Shown: one piece after another, positions 8,476 through 18,147 of the stretch
Layout of the letters: the number at the start of each line of letters is the position of its first letter
Numbering within the stretch: position 1 is the first letter of the stretch
Source of the DNA: JBLXBZ01 sp048265185
GTDB lineage: Bacteria; Pseudomonadota; Alphaproteobacteria; Rhizobiales; Stappiaceae
Assembly (NCBI GenBank): GCA_048265185.1
Contig: JBLXBZ010000011.1
Location: 1 to 64,000 of the forward strand
Reading direction: 5' to 3'
Length of the DNA: 64,000 nucleotides
Notes under the pieces: generated by a model
What the model was told of the DNA's origin: nothing
The model's input: only the letters and a program-made list of their open reading frames with translations
The model's database searches: none
Program-made: the position numbers and the translations under genes

Positions 8476-9888
8476 GTGTTGAGTAAGAGTGCAACAGTCA
8501 TCAGACGCAGGCTCTCGAGAATTGTCCGCGGCGCTGTCATATGCTGCATGGTCGCAATCCCCATTGCGACAACAAGCACCGGCGCGCAAGCCAACTCCAA
8601 ATATTCTGGCATTGTCGTCGACGCGAAAACCGGAAAAACGCTTTACCAATATAAAGCCGACACGCCGCGTTATCCCGCCTCTTTAACGAAAATCATGACG
8701 CTCTACATTGTCTTTGAAGAACTGGAGGCCGGTCGTCTCACGATGAACAGTCGGCTAAAAGTCTCCAAATGGGCGGCTGGGCGTCCCCCTTCGAAACTTG
8801 GCCTGAAAGCCGGGTCCACAATCAAGGTGAAAGACGCCGTTCTTGCTCTCATCACCAAATCAGCGAATGACGCCGCAGCAACCATTGCGGAAAACATTTC
8901 TGGTTCAGAATCGAGCTTCGCGCGCCGCATGACGGCGACTGCGCGTCAAATTGGCATGCGTAAAACCACTTTCAAAAACGCGCATGGCCTGCCCAACAGC
9001 GGACAGCGCACCACCGCCCGGGACATGGCGACCCTAGGCCGCGCGATTCAGGAACGTTTTCCAAGCTATTATAAACTGTTCCAGACGCGATCTTACACAT
9101 ACAAAGGCCGCCGCTACGGCAACCACAATAAGCTACTTGGCCGCGTTAAAGGCGTTGACGGCATCAAGACCGGCTATATCCGCGCCTCCGGCTTCAATTT
9201 GGTGACATCCGTCAAGCGCGACAATCGTCATATCGTCGCCGTGGTCATCGGCGGACGCACGGGCGCCTCGCGAGACGCGCAAATGCGCAAGCTCATCGCT
9301 TCATTTTTGCCTAAGGCTTCACGCGGGAAACGCACGGCCCCGCTTCTTGTGGCGCGCTCTTCCAACAAGCAGGTCTTTAAAGCCGCCGCCATGGCGCGAG
9401 CGCCTTTGCCAGACATGAAACCTGACCTCAATCAACCAATCGTGACGGCGTCAATCCCTATTCCACCGCGCGCCGCCCCCGCACCTGTCGTCAAAACCAC
9501 TGCGACGGCGAACGGGTCACGAATGGTGAAGACATTGGCCATCACGCCAAACGCGCCAATTCCTTCGGCTCCAATTCCCAACGTCGCCTCCACCGAAAGC
9601 GAAACAATCACGGTGGCGGCGAATAACTCGGCCGACCCACAGCCCAGCTGGCAAGTTCAGATCGCAGCTGCGGAAACAGAAGACAAAGCGGTTTCCATGT
9701 TGAGGAAAGCGCAAGGAAAAGTAGGAGGCGACCTGCGTGGACGCGTCCCCTACACAGAGCCGGTAAATACCGGCGGCACAACCCTCTACAGAGCTAGATT
9801 TGTTGGATTTGACACGAAAGTGGCTGCGCGAAACGCATGCGCAACACTGAAAAAAGCAAATTTCAACTGCTATGCCGTCTATCAGTAA
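8476..9888 (+). CDS. Serine-type D-Ala-D-Ala carboxypeptidase (S11) with C-terminal SPOR domain
   Basis: This 470-residue exported enzyme trims the terminal D-Ala from peptidoglycan stem peptides. A signal peptide of about 40 residues (hydrophobic AVICCMVAIPIA, then AQA) is followed by the catalytic motifs SLTK at 69-72, SAN at 129-131 and KTG at 231-233, all intact. After a Pro/Ala-rich linker (about 310-390), the last 80 residues (WQVQIAAAETEDKAVSML onward) form a SPOR domain, which binds denuded glycan at the division septum. The start is a GTG at 8476 and its ribosome-binding site is weak. The gene converges on the DnaJ-like gene 15 bases away. Confidence 0.92.
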   Translation: MLSKSATVIRRRLSRIVRGAVICCMVAIPIATTSTGAQANSKYSGIVVDAKTGKTLYQYKADTPRYPASLTKIMTLYIVFEELEAGRLTMNSRLKVSKWAAGRPPSKLGLKAGSTIKVKDAVLALITKSANDAAATIAENISGSESSFARRMTATARQIGMRKTTFKNAHGLPNSGQRTTARDMATLGRAIQERFPSYYKLFQTRSYTYKGRRYGNHNKLLGRVKGVDGIKTGYIRASGFNLVTSVKRDNRHIVAVVIGGRTGASRDAQMRKLIASFLPKASRGKRTAPLLVARSSNKQVFKAAAMARAPLPDMKPDLNQPIVTASIPIPPRAAPAPVVKTTATANGSRMVKTLAITPNAPIPSAPIPNVASTESETITVAANNSADPQPSWQVQIAAAETEDKAVSMLRKAQGKVGGDLRGRVPYTEPVNTGGTTLYRARFVGFDTKVAARNACATLKKANFNCYAVYQ

Positions 9889-9903
9889 ACGCGTAACGGT
9901 GAT

Positions 9904-10614
9904 TCAATGACCTCGCAAAAGCACGTCTTTAGCCTCGTTGAGCTTCGCAGCCATAAAAGCGCTGCCCCCTCGATCGGGATGAACGCCCTTCATAAGGCGA
10001 CGATGGGCCGCCCTGATTTCCGCCTCGCCGGAGCCGGAAGGAAGCCCCAGAACCTGGTAGGCCTCCTCCTTGGACATAGCGCCAGAGCTCGCCGCGCCTC
10101 CCTGCCCATTTGCGGCATCCGCCTTGAAGTCTACTCGCCAACCGGGCAACCTGCGGTCGAGATAAGCTTCCAATAGCGTGAGGCTTTGCGCATCGCCATG
10201 CGCTTCACGCCAAAGAGAGTTCAAGTCCCCCGGCGTCAACGCGCCGAGGGATTTTCCTTCAAAGCGCCCCTTCAGAACGCTCCCGGACATCTCTCCGCCG
10301 CCATGATCAAGGCGCATTTCAAAATAGGCGGATCGAACGACCGAGGTTTGATCGCCCGATTTCGCGCCCCCTCTCCCAACGCCGCTAAATCCCGGCAGGT
10401 TTCGCCCGCCCAGTAACGACAAAGCGAAGCCGCCTATAGGCACGGCCAGCACCCAACGCCCCGTCACCGCCAAAACCACTGCCGCCGCAAGTAACAACAC
10501 GCCGCCTGACAAACGTAATTGCTTCACAAGAGAAGCGGGATTAGCCCGAACGAACGCGTTACCCGCCAGAAGAAACACGCAAAGCAGCGCAACCCCAATT
10601 AATAAAAACGCCAT
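9904..10614 (-). CDS. Membrane-anchored DnaJ-domain protein
   Basis: This 236-residue protein has two to three N-terminal membrane segments (about residues 1-70), a soluble middle and a C-terminal J domain (EEAYQVLGLPSGSGEAEIRA) with the HPD motif intact in GVHPDRGG, which stimulates DnaK ATPase. This layout, a membrane anchor with a C-terminal J domain like mitochondrial TIM14/Pam18, is common in Alphaproteobacteria. The specific client is unknown. The upstream VWA-like gene is on the same strand 123 bases away. Confidence 0.88.
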   Translation of the reverse strand: MAFLLIGVALLCVFLLAGNAFVRANPASLVKQLRLSGGVLLLAAAVVLAVTGRWVLAVPIGGFALSLLGGRNLPGFSGVGRGGAKSGDQTSVVRSAYFEMRLDHGGGEMSGSVLKGRFEGKSLGALTPGDLNSLWREAHGDAQSLTLLEAYLDRRLPGWRVDFKADAANGQGGAASSGAMSKEEAYQVLGLPSGSGEAEIRAAHRRLMKGVHPDRGGSAFMAAKLNEAKDVLLRGH

Positions 10615-10737
10615 ATAGCACCAATATTACCCATACAAAAACGCCCGCCAGAAGGGGCCTGACCGGTTTACGCAAGCTCATTCATGCAAAACGTTTACCA
10701 TAGATAAAAGGGCTGCGCCGGTTTCAGCGCTCGATCA

Positions 10738-11517
10738 TCAGCGTAATTGAGACAAAAGCAAACGCGCCCCTCCGGAAGCGTCGGAACGTTCAAGCCTCTC
10801 CAACGCGGAGGCGCCACCGGCCGCATAGACCGCCACCGCCTTCAATAGATCGCTAAGCGCACGGGCGGAGGAATCGTCAAACCGGAAATAGGCGCCCTTG
10901 GTGAGCCGAACAATTTCCCGAAAAGCTTCTTCGGCGCGCGCGTCAAACCCGTCTTGAAAGATGAAAACCGGGACGCCCAGAAGGGCAAGCTCACCAGCTT
11001 GCGCGCAAAGATCGTCGACATTCTCTTCAACGCAGTCGCCAATATAAACCAGCGCCTGAATTTTGCGCTTCTCACTCTCGTTCAGCGCCTGGCGCAGCAC
11101 CTTTCGAATTTGCGTATGGCCGCCGCGACAATCAATCCGGCTCATCAGACGGGCCAGCTGCCGCCCATCGCTCTGCCACTTGGAAGCGCCGCACTCCCCA
11201 TGGCCTCGAAAATAGACCAGCTGCATTCGCAGCCCGCCAACGGCGGCCGTCGCTTCAAACATCTCAGCCTGAATCGCACACGCCCTGTCCCAAGCCCGCT
11301 GGCGGCTCATGGTCGCGTCCAATGCGATAATCAAACGCCCCACGGCGGCGGCGCTGGATAAAACGCTCGCCTTGTTCAAAAATTGAGAAATCTCGTCTGG
11401 CGTAGACGTTTTCGCCGGCGAGTTGGCGTTTCTTGCGTCAACGACACCCCGACGCAACTTCGCCTTCTCGCCAATGGCGTCGTTTCTGGTCTTTCCCTTC
11501 GCCCCGTCATCCGCCAT
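10738..11517 (-). CDS. VWA-like protein
   Basis: This 259-residue protein resembles a von Willebrand factor A fold: RLIIALDATMSRQRAWDRA gives a MIDAS-like Asp-x-(Thr)-x-Ser start, followed by alternating strands and helices (LVYFRGHGECGASKW, ALVYIGDCVEENVDDL). It is often found beside a DnaJ-like gene in Alphaproteobacteria and its function is unknown. The classic DxSxS metal motif is altered to DATMS. The N-terminal 35 residues are charged and look disordered. The ATG has GGGAAG eight bases upstream. Confidence 0.75.
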   Translation of the reverse strand: MADDGAKGKTRNDAIGEKAKLRRGVVDARNANSPAKTSTPDEISQFLNKASVLSSAAAVGRLIIALDATMSRQRAWDRACAIQAEMFEATAAVGGLRMQLVYFRGHGECGASKWQSDGRQLARLMSRIDCRGGHTQIRKVLRQALNESEKRKIQALVYIGDCVEENVDDLCAQAGELALLGVPVFIFQDGFDARAEEAFREIVRLTKGAYFRFDDSSARALSDLLKAVAVYAAGGASALERLERSDASGGARLLLSQLR

Positions 11518-11591
11518 AGCGTCGCTTCCCGCTTTTCATCACACCGCGCGCAAGCTTATCGACTACTCCCGCATCATCGAAATCCAGCATG

Positions 11592-12026
11592 CTAAATCAA
11601 ACATAATTCGGCAAGTTCCCGACGCATTTCTTCCGGGATATCGGCTCCCGCGCCATAGGTGGAAAGATCGGCGGGCGCATCCTCCACTTTCAGATAACGC
11701 CAACCTTGAAATGGTCTTCTGGGCTGCAATTGGGTAGGCGTCAAATCCGGAGCCATAACAATATCGCAACGACCAACGCCCTCATCATCCTTGTAAGAAC
11801 GAATATCGAGCAGGCGTTGACGAGCTTGGATCGAGCCCTTTATGACCCAATAGAGCGAGCCGCCGCTTAATAATTCGTCACGGCGGGTCGGGGTCATTCT
11901 CGTCGTATGGATTTGCTCAAGCGCACGCCCGGCCTCGCGATTTTCAGCCACCCGGAAATCAATCCAAGCCTGAAGATCTTCGATGCTACCAGCGCCGACA
12001 CATAATTTAACAAGATGGAGCGTCAT
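11592..12026 (-). CDS. DUF1489 family protein
   Basis: The start at 12026 is chosen because homologues begin M-T-x-H-L-x-K-L-C-V-G, which matches MTLHLVKLCVG here. A longer frame to 12062 exists. The 144-residue protein carries the family segments SGGSLYWVIKGSIQARQRLL and RPFQGWRYL near the C-terminus. DUF1489 is restricted mainly to Alphaproteobacteria and has no assigned biochemical role. The gene lies between mccA and the VWA-like gene, with 152 bases to mccA, so it may share the mccA transcript. Confidence 0.82.
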   Translation of the reverse strand: MTLHLVKLCVGAGSIEDLQAWIDFRVAENREAGRALEQIHTTRMTPTRRDELLSGGSLYWVIKGSIQARQRLLDIRSYKDDEGVGRCDIVMAPDLTPTQLQPRRPFQGWRYLKVEDAPADLSTYGAGADIPEEMRRELAELCLI

Positions 12027-12178
12027 GGCCACAGGGTTTAACGCGGCCAGCGCCCCAGTCAATCACCTTGTTGAAATTCCGTCCCCAAGACCTTCTTCAG
12101 AGACTTTACGCACGGGCGGTTTGGAGCCGATATTGCGACGCTAACGCGCTTCCCCCTATTGTCTGAACCTGCTCCCTA

Positions 12179-14158
12179 TCAAGCAAGCTCTGGAGTTTCT
12201 TTCTCAATCTCGCTCATCGCCATCACGAAAGCTCCTTGATTGACTTGATCGCCGGCCTGCGCGAGCACGGATTCAATCCGCCCGTCTCTTGGCGCGACAA
12301 TAACATGCTCCATTTTCATCGCCTCGACGATCGCCAAGCGCTCTCCCTTGACCACCTGCGCGCCCTCTTCCACAAAGACCGCAATAAGCTTCCCATGCAT
12401 CGGCGCGCTGATTCCAGAATCCTCCGCCCCATCCTCAGCCGAACGCATCAGGGGATCAACGCGCGTGACCAACACCGAACGCCCGCCCTCCATCGCCCAG
12501 ACGCCCCCTTCAGAAGCCACGGCCACGCGATTCGGCGCAAGATCAACGTCCACATCAGCTTCGAGCGCCTCTATGAGGCGAGCGCGTCCATCACGCCAAG
12601 CCACCGTCAAATCCCGCTCGTCGCCATCAACCTTGATCGCAAAGGTCATCTCCCGAGCGCCCGCCAGTTGAAAGCCATCCGCCACGGCCCATGGATCGCG
12701 CCACTCTCCTCCAGCTACGCCTGAAGATCCATCAGTTTCGGATTGAAGCAAACGCAGAGCCGCCTCGCCGATGGCGGCTTTCGACACGCCGCCAGCAGTC
12801 AACAACGCCAGTTCACGATCCAGAAGCCCCGTGTCAAAGCCGCCTCCGCGCATTTCTTCGTGGCGCATCAACGCTCGCAAAAACGCAAGATTTGTCTTCG
12901 GTCCCGCGACGGAGGTCATATCCAGCGCCTGCGTCATCAACTCCACCGCTTTTTCGCGACTAGAACCATGAGTGATAATTTTCGCGATCATCGGATCATA
13001 AAACGGCGAGACCTCCGCCCCTTCCTCAACTCCCGTATCGACGCGAACACCCGTCGCCTGAGGAAGGCGCAGCACCTCCAGCCGGCCGGAAGAAGGCAAA
13101 AAGCCAGTATCGGGGTCTTCCGCATACAGGCGAACTTCAACCGCGTGACCGTTGATCTGGAGCTCGTCTTGCCGCAATGGCAAAGACTCGCCTGACGCCA
13201 CTTTAAACTGCCACTCCACAAGGTCCTGTCCCGTAATCAGTTCGGTGACAGGATGTTCAACCTGAAGCCGCGTGTTCATTTCCATGAACCAGAATCCATC
13301 AGGGCGTAAAGGACCGGAACCATCGACAATAAACTCAACCGTTCCCGCGCCCTTGTAATTGACCGCCTTGGCGGCGGCGACGGCGGCTTGTCCCATCGCC
13401 GCGCGGGTTTGCCAGTCCATGCCGGGCGCAGGCGCTTCTTCCACGACCTTCTGATGGCGCCGTTGAGCGGAACAATCGCGCTCAAACAAATGCACCACAT
13501 TCCCGTGCGCGTCGCCAAAAACCTGAATTTCGACATGACGGGGATTAACGATAAACTTTTCAATCAGAACCCGGGCGTCGCCAAAGGCGCCGAGCGCCTC
13601 ACGTTGCGCCGCTTCGAGAGCGCCATCAAACTCGATAGCCTTATCAACCCGGCGCATTCCTTTGCCGCCGCCGCCCGCCACCGCCTTAATCAAAACGGGG
13701 TATCCGATTTCATAAGCTTTGCGCTTAAGAAACTCCACCTCCTGCCGCTCCCCATGATAGCCGGGAACGACCGGCACGCCAGCCTTCTCCATCAAGGCCT
13801 TCGCGCCGTCTTTAAGGCCCATCGCCCTGATCGAGCTTGCGTCTGGCCCAATGAAGACAATGGAGTTCTGCGCGCAAGCTTCTGAAAACGCCGCGTTCTC
13901 GGACAGGAAACCATAACCAGGGTGTATAGCATCCGCTTTCGTCAATTTGGCCGCATCCAGGACACGTTCAGCCACAAGATAGGATTCATTGCTGGGCGCG
14001 GGGCCAATATGGATAGCCTCATCGGCAAGACGAACATGGAGCGCACCCCGATCCGCCTCTGAATAAACCGCTATTGTTCGCAGTCCCAACCGACGCGCTG
14101 TGCGAATAATCCGACAAGCAATTTCGCCACGATTGGCGATCAGCACGGACTTCAACAT
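12179..14158 (-). CDS. mccA: Methylcrotonyl-CoA carboxylase biotin-containing (alpha) subunit
   Basis: The 659-residue protein has the biotin carboxylase domain (start MLKSVLIANRGEIACRI, ATP-grasp loop AVAGGGGKGMR, catalytic stretch EMNTRLQVEHPVTE), a BT linker domain and a C-terminal biotinyl domain with the biotinylated Lys in EAMKMEH. It carboxylates biotin for transfer to 3-methylcrotonyl-CoA in leucine breakdown. The methylcrotonyl assignment rests on its partner mccB (15686-17293), which is of the methylcrotonyl type, whereas a separate propionyl-type pair lies at 31-35 kb. The ATG at 14158 has GGGAGG six bases upstream. An ATG two codons earlier touches that site and is less likely. 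Confidence 0.9.
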   Translation of the reverse strand: MLKSVLIANRGEIACRIIRTARRLGLRTIAVYSEADRGALHVRLADEAIHIGPAPSNESYLVAERVLDAAKLTKADAIHPGYGFLSENAAFSEACAQNSIVFIGPDASSIRAMGLKDGAKALMEKAGVPVVPGYHGERQEVEFLKRKAYEIGYPVLIKAVAGGGGKGMRRVDKAIEFDGALEAAQREALGAFGDARVLIEKFIVNPRHVEIQVFGDAHGNVVHLFERDCSAQRRHQKVVEEAPAPGMDWQTRAAMGQAAVAAAKAVNYKGAGTVEFIVDGSGPLRPDGFWFMEMNTRLQVEHPVTELITGQDLVEWQFKVASGESLPLRQDELQINGHAVEVRLYAEDPDTGFLPSSGRLEVLRLPQATGVRVDTGVEEGAEVSPFYDPMIAKIITHGSSREKAVELMTQALDMTSVAGPKTNLAFLRALMRHEEMRGGGFDTGLLDRELALLTAGGVSKAAIGEAALRLLQSETDGSSGVAGGEWRDPWAVADGFQLAGAREMTFAIKVDGDERDLTVAWRDGRARLIEALEADVDVDLAPNRVAVASEGGVWAMEGGRSVLVTRVDPLMRSAEDGAEDSGISAPMHGKLIAVFVEEGAQVVKGERLAIVEAMKMEHVIVAPRDGRIESVLAQAGDQVNQGAFVMAMSEIEKETPELA

Positions 14159-14423
14159 GGCCATCCTCCCGAAACGATGTTGCGTGTATTTAACTGATTA
14201 TTACCTGAAAACACCACAGCTATTGCGAAATAAATACGAAAAACATGCCTAAAAAAACACAGCCATTAAGAGAGGATTCACTTTCGAACATATCAACAGT
14301 TGCACGTCGATAAAATACATGGTTTTTGTTGAGTTCCAATACAATCCAAAAAGTAGCCTTAAAGGCCTTCAAAAGTCAAAATACTTGAAACCAGTTTCAA
14401 TTATAAATTGCAAGGCGATGACA

Positions 14424-15629
14424 ATGATTGGAATGAGTGAAAATATAGAAACGCTACTTTATATTTGTTCTGGCGTCACCGTCATGGCCAGCATTTTGAT
14501 GATTGAAAACTGGTTAAGAACCAAAGACGAACGATCCTTATTATTCTGGTCCGCCCATTTTTTACTGGTTGGAATATCTCTATTACTCATTCGCTTTCGT
14601 GGTGAAATTCATGACGCCTTGTCCATCCATCTATCGAACACATTTCTCATTCTGGCGTTCGGCTTCGCTTGGCTCGGAGCGAAAGCTTTCAACCGGGAAA
14701 AGCTCCGGTGGTGGTATGTTTGCATAGGTCCGATGCTTTGGGCTTGCCTTTGGCTCGTCCCCTCTTTGTTCAGCATGGAGGGTTTGCGCGTCATTGTCGT
14801 CAATATTCTCATTTCAAGCTATGCGCTCCTGACAGCTTGCTCCCTCGGTCAGGGGTACAAAGACCACTTGCCCTCTCGCTTGCCACTAGTTGGCGTCTTC
14901 GTCACCATGGCGCTGCTGTATTTATATCGCGTCATCACCGTATTTGACGGACCGGTGGAGAACGCTCTCGTCTTTAATCATGCTTTCGTCGCTTTCCTGA
15001 TTTTCACCAATATTCTCGCGGTGGTCGCCAACACGGTGTTCATGCGCTCTCTTACCGTTGAGCGGCGAGAGCTTGAACAACGTATTTTCGCCTCGACGGA
15101 CGCATTGACCGGCTGTTTAAGCCGCCGTTATTTTCTGGAAAACAGCTCGCAAATAATTCAATCTTATGGAAAAACAAACGCAAAAATCGGCGTAATCATA
15201 CTAGATCTTGACCACTTCAAACGGATAAATGACCAATTTGGTCATGCAGCGGGGGATCATACGCTCCAACGCTTTGCAGATATAGTCCGGAGCCATCTCA
15301 GATCAACGGATCTATGCGGACGGATTGGCGGGGAGGAATTCGCAATTTTCCTCCAAGACGTCGAAGAAGATGAAATTTCAGCGATAGCAGAGCGTATCCG
15401 ACGTCAGCTAAGCGCAGAAGAGATTATTTTCAACGGAGAGAAAATTTCGCCGACGGTCAGCATCGGCTTCGCGATCGCTCTGGCTAAAAAAGCTTCGATC
15501 GACCATATGCTGCATTGCGCCGACATCGCGCTCTACGCCGCAAAGAGCGCCGGCCGCAACACAGCGGCTCAGGCGCAATTCTGCGATGATTTATTTGACG
15601 TAAACGTCGTTTTATGTACGGCCTCATAA
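14424..15629 (+). CDS. Membrane-bound diguanylate cyclase (GGEEF)
   Basis: About six membrane segments (residues 5-210) are followed by a short coiled linker and a GGDEF domain. The active-site motif GGEEF is intact at about 302-306. An inhibitory RxxD site (RSTD, about 293-296) lies five residues before it, so product feedback by cyclic di-GMP is expected. FASTDALTGCLSRRYF marks the domain start. Three close ATG codons are possible (14418, 14424, 14433), and 14424 has AAGGCG at the best distance. The gene lies between mccB and mccA on the opposite strand. Its 5' region is richer in A and T than its neighbours. Confidence 0.92.
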   Translation: MIGMSENIETLLYICSGVTVMASILMIENWLRTKDERSLLFWSAHFLLVGISLLLIRFRGEIHDALSIHLSNTFLILAFGFAWLGAKAFNREKLRWWYVCIGPMLWACLWLVPSLFSMEGLRVIVVNILISSYALLTACSLGQGYKDHLPSRLPLVGVFVTMALLYLYRVITVFDGPVENALVFNHAFVAFLIFTNILAVVANTVFMRSLTVERRELEQRIFASTDALTGCLSRRYFLENSSQIIQSYGKTNAKIGVIILDLDHFKRINDQFGHAAGDHTLQRFADIVRSHLRSTDLCGRIGGEEFAIFLQDVEEDEISAIAERIRRQLSAEEIIFNGEKISPTVSIGFAIALAKKASIDHMLHCADIALYAAKSAGRNTAAQAQFCDDLFDVNVVLCTAS

Positions 15630-15685
15630 GCTTGACGCGCACCGTCCGTCATCCGCCCCATACGCCCATTGCGCCCGCTTTCAAG

Positions 15686-17293
15686 TCACATGCGAAACAC
15701 GCCAAACCGGGTCTGTTCAATAGGCGCGTTCAAAGCCGCTGAAAACGCCAGGCCAAGCACGCGGCGCGTTTCTTGCGGGGTTATCACCCCATCATCCCAA
15801 AGGCGGGCCGTCGCGTAATAAGGGTGACCCTCCTCTTCATATTTCGCCTTGATCGGCGCTTTGAACGCCTCCTCCTCCTCCGCGCTCCATGCAGCGCCCT
15901 CACGGGCGAGATTATCAGTCTTAACCGTAGCCAAAACACTGGCCGCCTGCTCTCCGCCCATGACCGAAATGCGCGCGTTCGGCCACATGAACAGGAAACG
16001 CGGGCCATAGGCCCGGCCGCACATGCCATAATTGCCCGCGCCATAAGATCCACCGACGATCACCGTTATTTTCGGCACTTTCGCGCAGGCCACCGCCGTC
16101 ACCAATTTCGCGCCGTCCTTGGCGATTCCCCCCGCCTCATACTCCCGCCCCACCATGAACCCAGTGATGTTTTGCAAGAATAACAGGGGAATTTTACGTT
16201 GGCAGCAAAGCTCGACAAAATGCGCCCCTTTCAAAGCAGACTGTGAAAACAAGATCCCGTTATTTGCGATAATTCCAACCGGAACGCCTTCAATCCGCGC
16301 AAAGCCCGTAACCAGCGTCTCGCCGTAATTGGCTTTGAACTCGTCAAAACGGGAGCCGTCAACAATACGGGCGATCACTTCCCGAATGTCATATTGCTTC
16401 TTCAAATCCACCGGGACGACCTTATCGAGATCCGCAGGATCGACTTTAGGCGGCTCCGGCTCGCGCAGCACGACGTCGGGAAATTTCGATCCATTCAAAT
16501 TGGAGACGATGCGGCGCGCCTGCGCCAGCGCCTGCATATCGTCCAACGCATAATGATCAGCCACCCCAGAGACTTTGGCGTGCACGTCGGCGCCGCCAAG
16601 GTCTTCCGCGGACACCTCTTCTCCGGTCGCGGCTTTTACCAACGGAGGACCGGCAAGGAAAATAGTCCCCTGGCGGCGCACGATAATCGTCTCATCCGAC
16701 ATGGCGGGCACATAGGCGCCGCCCGCCGTGCAAGACCCCATCACAACGGCGATTTGCGCAATTCCCATGGCGGACATATTCGCCTGATTATAAAAAATCC
16801 GACCAAAATGCTCCTTGTCAGGAAAAACATCTGTCTGATTTGGAAGGTTAGCTCCGCCGGAGTCCACCAAATAAATACACGGCAAGTGATTTTCCATGGC
16901 GATCTCCTGGGCGCGCAAATGCTTTTTCACCGTCATCGGGTAATAGGTGCCGCCCTTGATCGTCGCGTCATTGCAAATGATCATGCACTCACGGCCGCTA
17001 ACCCGGCCAATTCCGGTAATCAGCCCAGCGCCGTGGATGGCGTCGTCATATAATCCGCGCGCGGCCAAAGGCGAGAGCTCCATGAACGGCGCCCCCGGAT
17101 CAATCAAATGGGCGACCCGATCACGAGGAAGCAATTTACCCCGCTCCAAATGCCGCTCACGCGCGCGCTGCGATCCGCCAATCGCCGCTTTAGCCCTCTC
17201 CTCGTGGAGATCTGTGACAAGCTCCGACCACATTGACCTATTCGCTTCGGCCTCTGGCGAATGCGTGGGAAGTTTCGTTGTCAAGATCGTCAC
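15686..17293 (-). CDS. mccB: Methylcrotonyl-CoA carboxylase carboxyltransferase (beta) subunit
   Basis: This 535-residue protein transfers carboxylate from carboxybiotin to 3-methylcrotonyl-CoA, giving 3-methylglutaconyl-CoA. It has the N- and C-terminal carboxyltransferase halves, with the methylcrotonyl-specific block NDATIKGGTYYPMTVKKHLR and the oxyanion-loop region GGSYGAGNYGMCGRAYGPRF. The length matches MccB, compared with about 510 for PccB. It starts with GTG at 17293, with GGAG about eleven bases upstream. The expected downstream partner mccA is separated from it by the oppositely oriented diguanylate cyclase gene. Confidence 0.92.
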   Translation of the reverse strand: MTILTTKLPTHSPEAEANRSMWSELVTDLHEERAKAAIGGSQRARERHLERGKLLPRDRVAHLIDPGAPFMELSPLAARGLYDDAIHGAGLITGIGRVSGRECMIICNDATIKGGTYYPMTVKKHLRAQEIAMENHLPCIYLVDSGGANLPNQTDVFPDKEHFGRIFYNQANMSAMGIAQIAVVMGSCTAGGAYVPAMSDETIIVRRQGTIFLAGPPLVKAATGEEVSAEDLGGADVHAKVSGVADHYALDDMQALAQARRIVSNLNGSKFPDVVLREPEPPKVDPADLDKVVPVDLKKQYDIREVIARIVDGSRFDEFKANYGETLVTGFARIEGVPVGIIANNGILFSQSALKGAHFVELCCQRKIPLLFLQNITGFMVGREYEAGGIAKDGAKLVTAVACAKVPKITVIVGGSYGAGNYGMCGRAYGPRFLFMWPNARISVMGGEQAASVLATVKTDNLAREGAAWSAEEEEAFKAPIKAKYEEEGHPYYATARLWDDGVITPQETRRVLGLAFSAALNAPIEQTRFGVFRM

Positions 17294-17382
17294 GGCTCAT
17301 TCACTCCTCTTGCGCGCCGATCGCAAAAAGCGCGGCGCATATCCCGTTTATTTCGTTGGCGGCGACACGACGCATTAACCGC

Positions 17383-18030
17383 TCATTCGACTTCGTCAGC
17401 GGAGACAATCCATGTTTCCTCCAAAGCCGCCTCCCGCCACTCTTTCATGAAGGAATGGGCCATCATCGCCTCGCAATACGCGCGTGACACCTCATCCAGA
17501 GGCAATTTGAACGTTAGTAGTCGCGTCACCACGGGCGCGTAGAAACAGTCCGCGGCGGAAAACCGTCCAAACAAGAAATCCCCACCCTCCACGCGCCGCG
17601 CACGCAGATCCCGCCACATAGCTGCAATCCGGGCCAGATCCGCCGACGCATCGGCGCCCTGTGGGTGCGGCGCAGGCGCTCTGCGCAAATTCATGGGAAA
17701 CTGACTGCGCAAACCTGAAAAGCCTGAATGCATTTCGCAAACGCAAGACCGCGCCAACGCCCGCATTGTCGTGTCTTCTGGCCACAACCCGCAATCGGGA
17801 AATTTTTCCGCAAGATATTCAATTATGGCGAGACTGTCCCATATAGCGATATCCCCATCCAGCAACACGGGGACGCGCGCGGCGGCGGAGTAACGGCGCA
17901 CTTGTTCAGAAAATTCCGGCGTATCCAGAGGAATAAGAATTTCTTCAAAGCTAGCTCCGGTCAAACGAACGGCGAGCCATGCGCGCAAAGACCAAGAAGA
18001 ATAATTTTTATTTCCAATGATCAACTTCAT
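17383..18030 (-). CDS. Glutathione S-transferase family protein
   Basis: This 215-residue cytosolic protein begins MKLIIGNKNYSSWSLRAWL, a thioredoxin-fold N-terminus of the serine-type GST subgroup (Ser-Ser-Trp-Ser motif), then VPVLLDGDIAIWDSLAIIEY, which supplies the conserved cis-Pro and the Asp-Ser glutathione-binding pair. An all-helical C-terminal domain follows. The ATG at 18030 is chosen over an upstream frame because the fold starts there. The gene lies 89 bases before mccB and after the rhodanese gene on the same strand, so the three could be co-transcribed. The substrate is unknown. Confidence 0.88.
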   Translation of the reverse strand: MKLIIGNKNYSSWSLRAWLAVRLTGASFEEILIPLDTPEFSEQVRRYSAAARVPVLLDGDIAIWDSLAIIEYLAEKFPDCGLWPEDTTMRALARSCVCEMHSGFSGLRSQFPMNLRRAPAPHPQGADASADLARIAAMWRDLRARRVEGGDFLFGRFSAADCFYAPVVTRLLTFKLPLDEVSRAYCEAMMAHSFMKEWREAALEETWIVSADEVE

Positions 18031-18147
18031 GAACGTCTCACGCCTCCCCAAAGAATGCCCATTGAAATTCGTAATTGATTGCTTTTCAACCAGCAATCAG
18101 AAAACGAAAACTCACCAACGACACTGAACGTCAACTCGCCGACCGCA

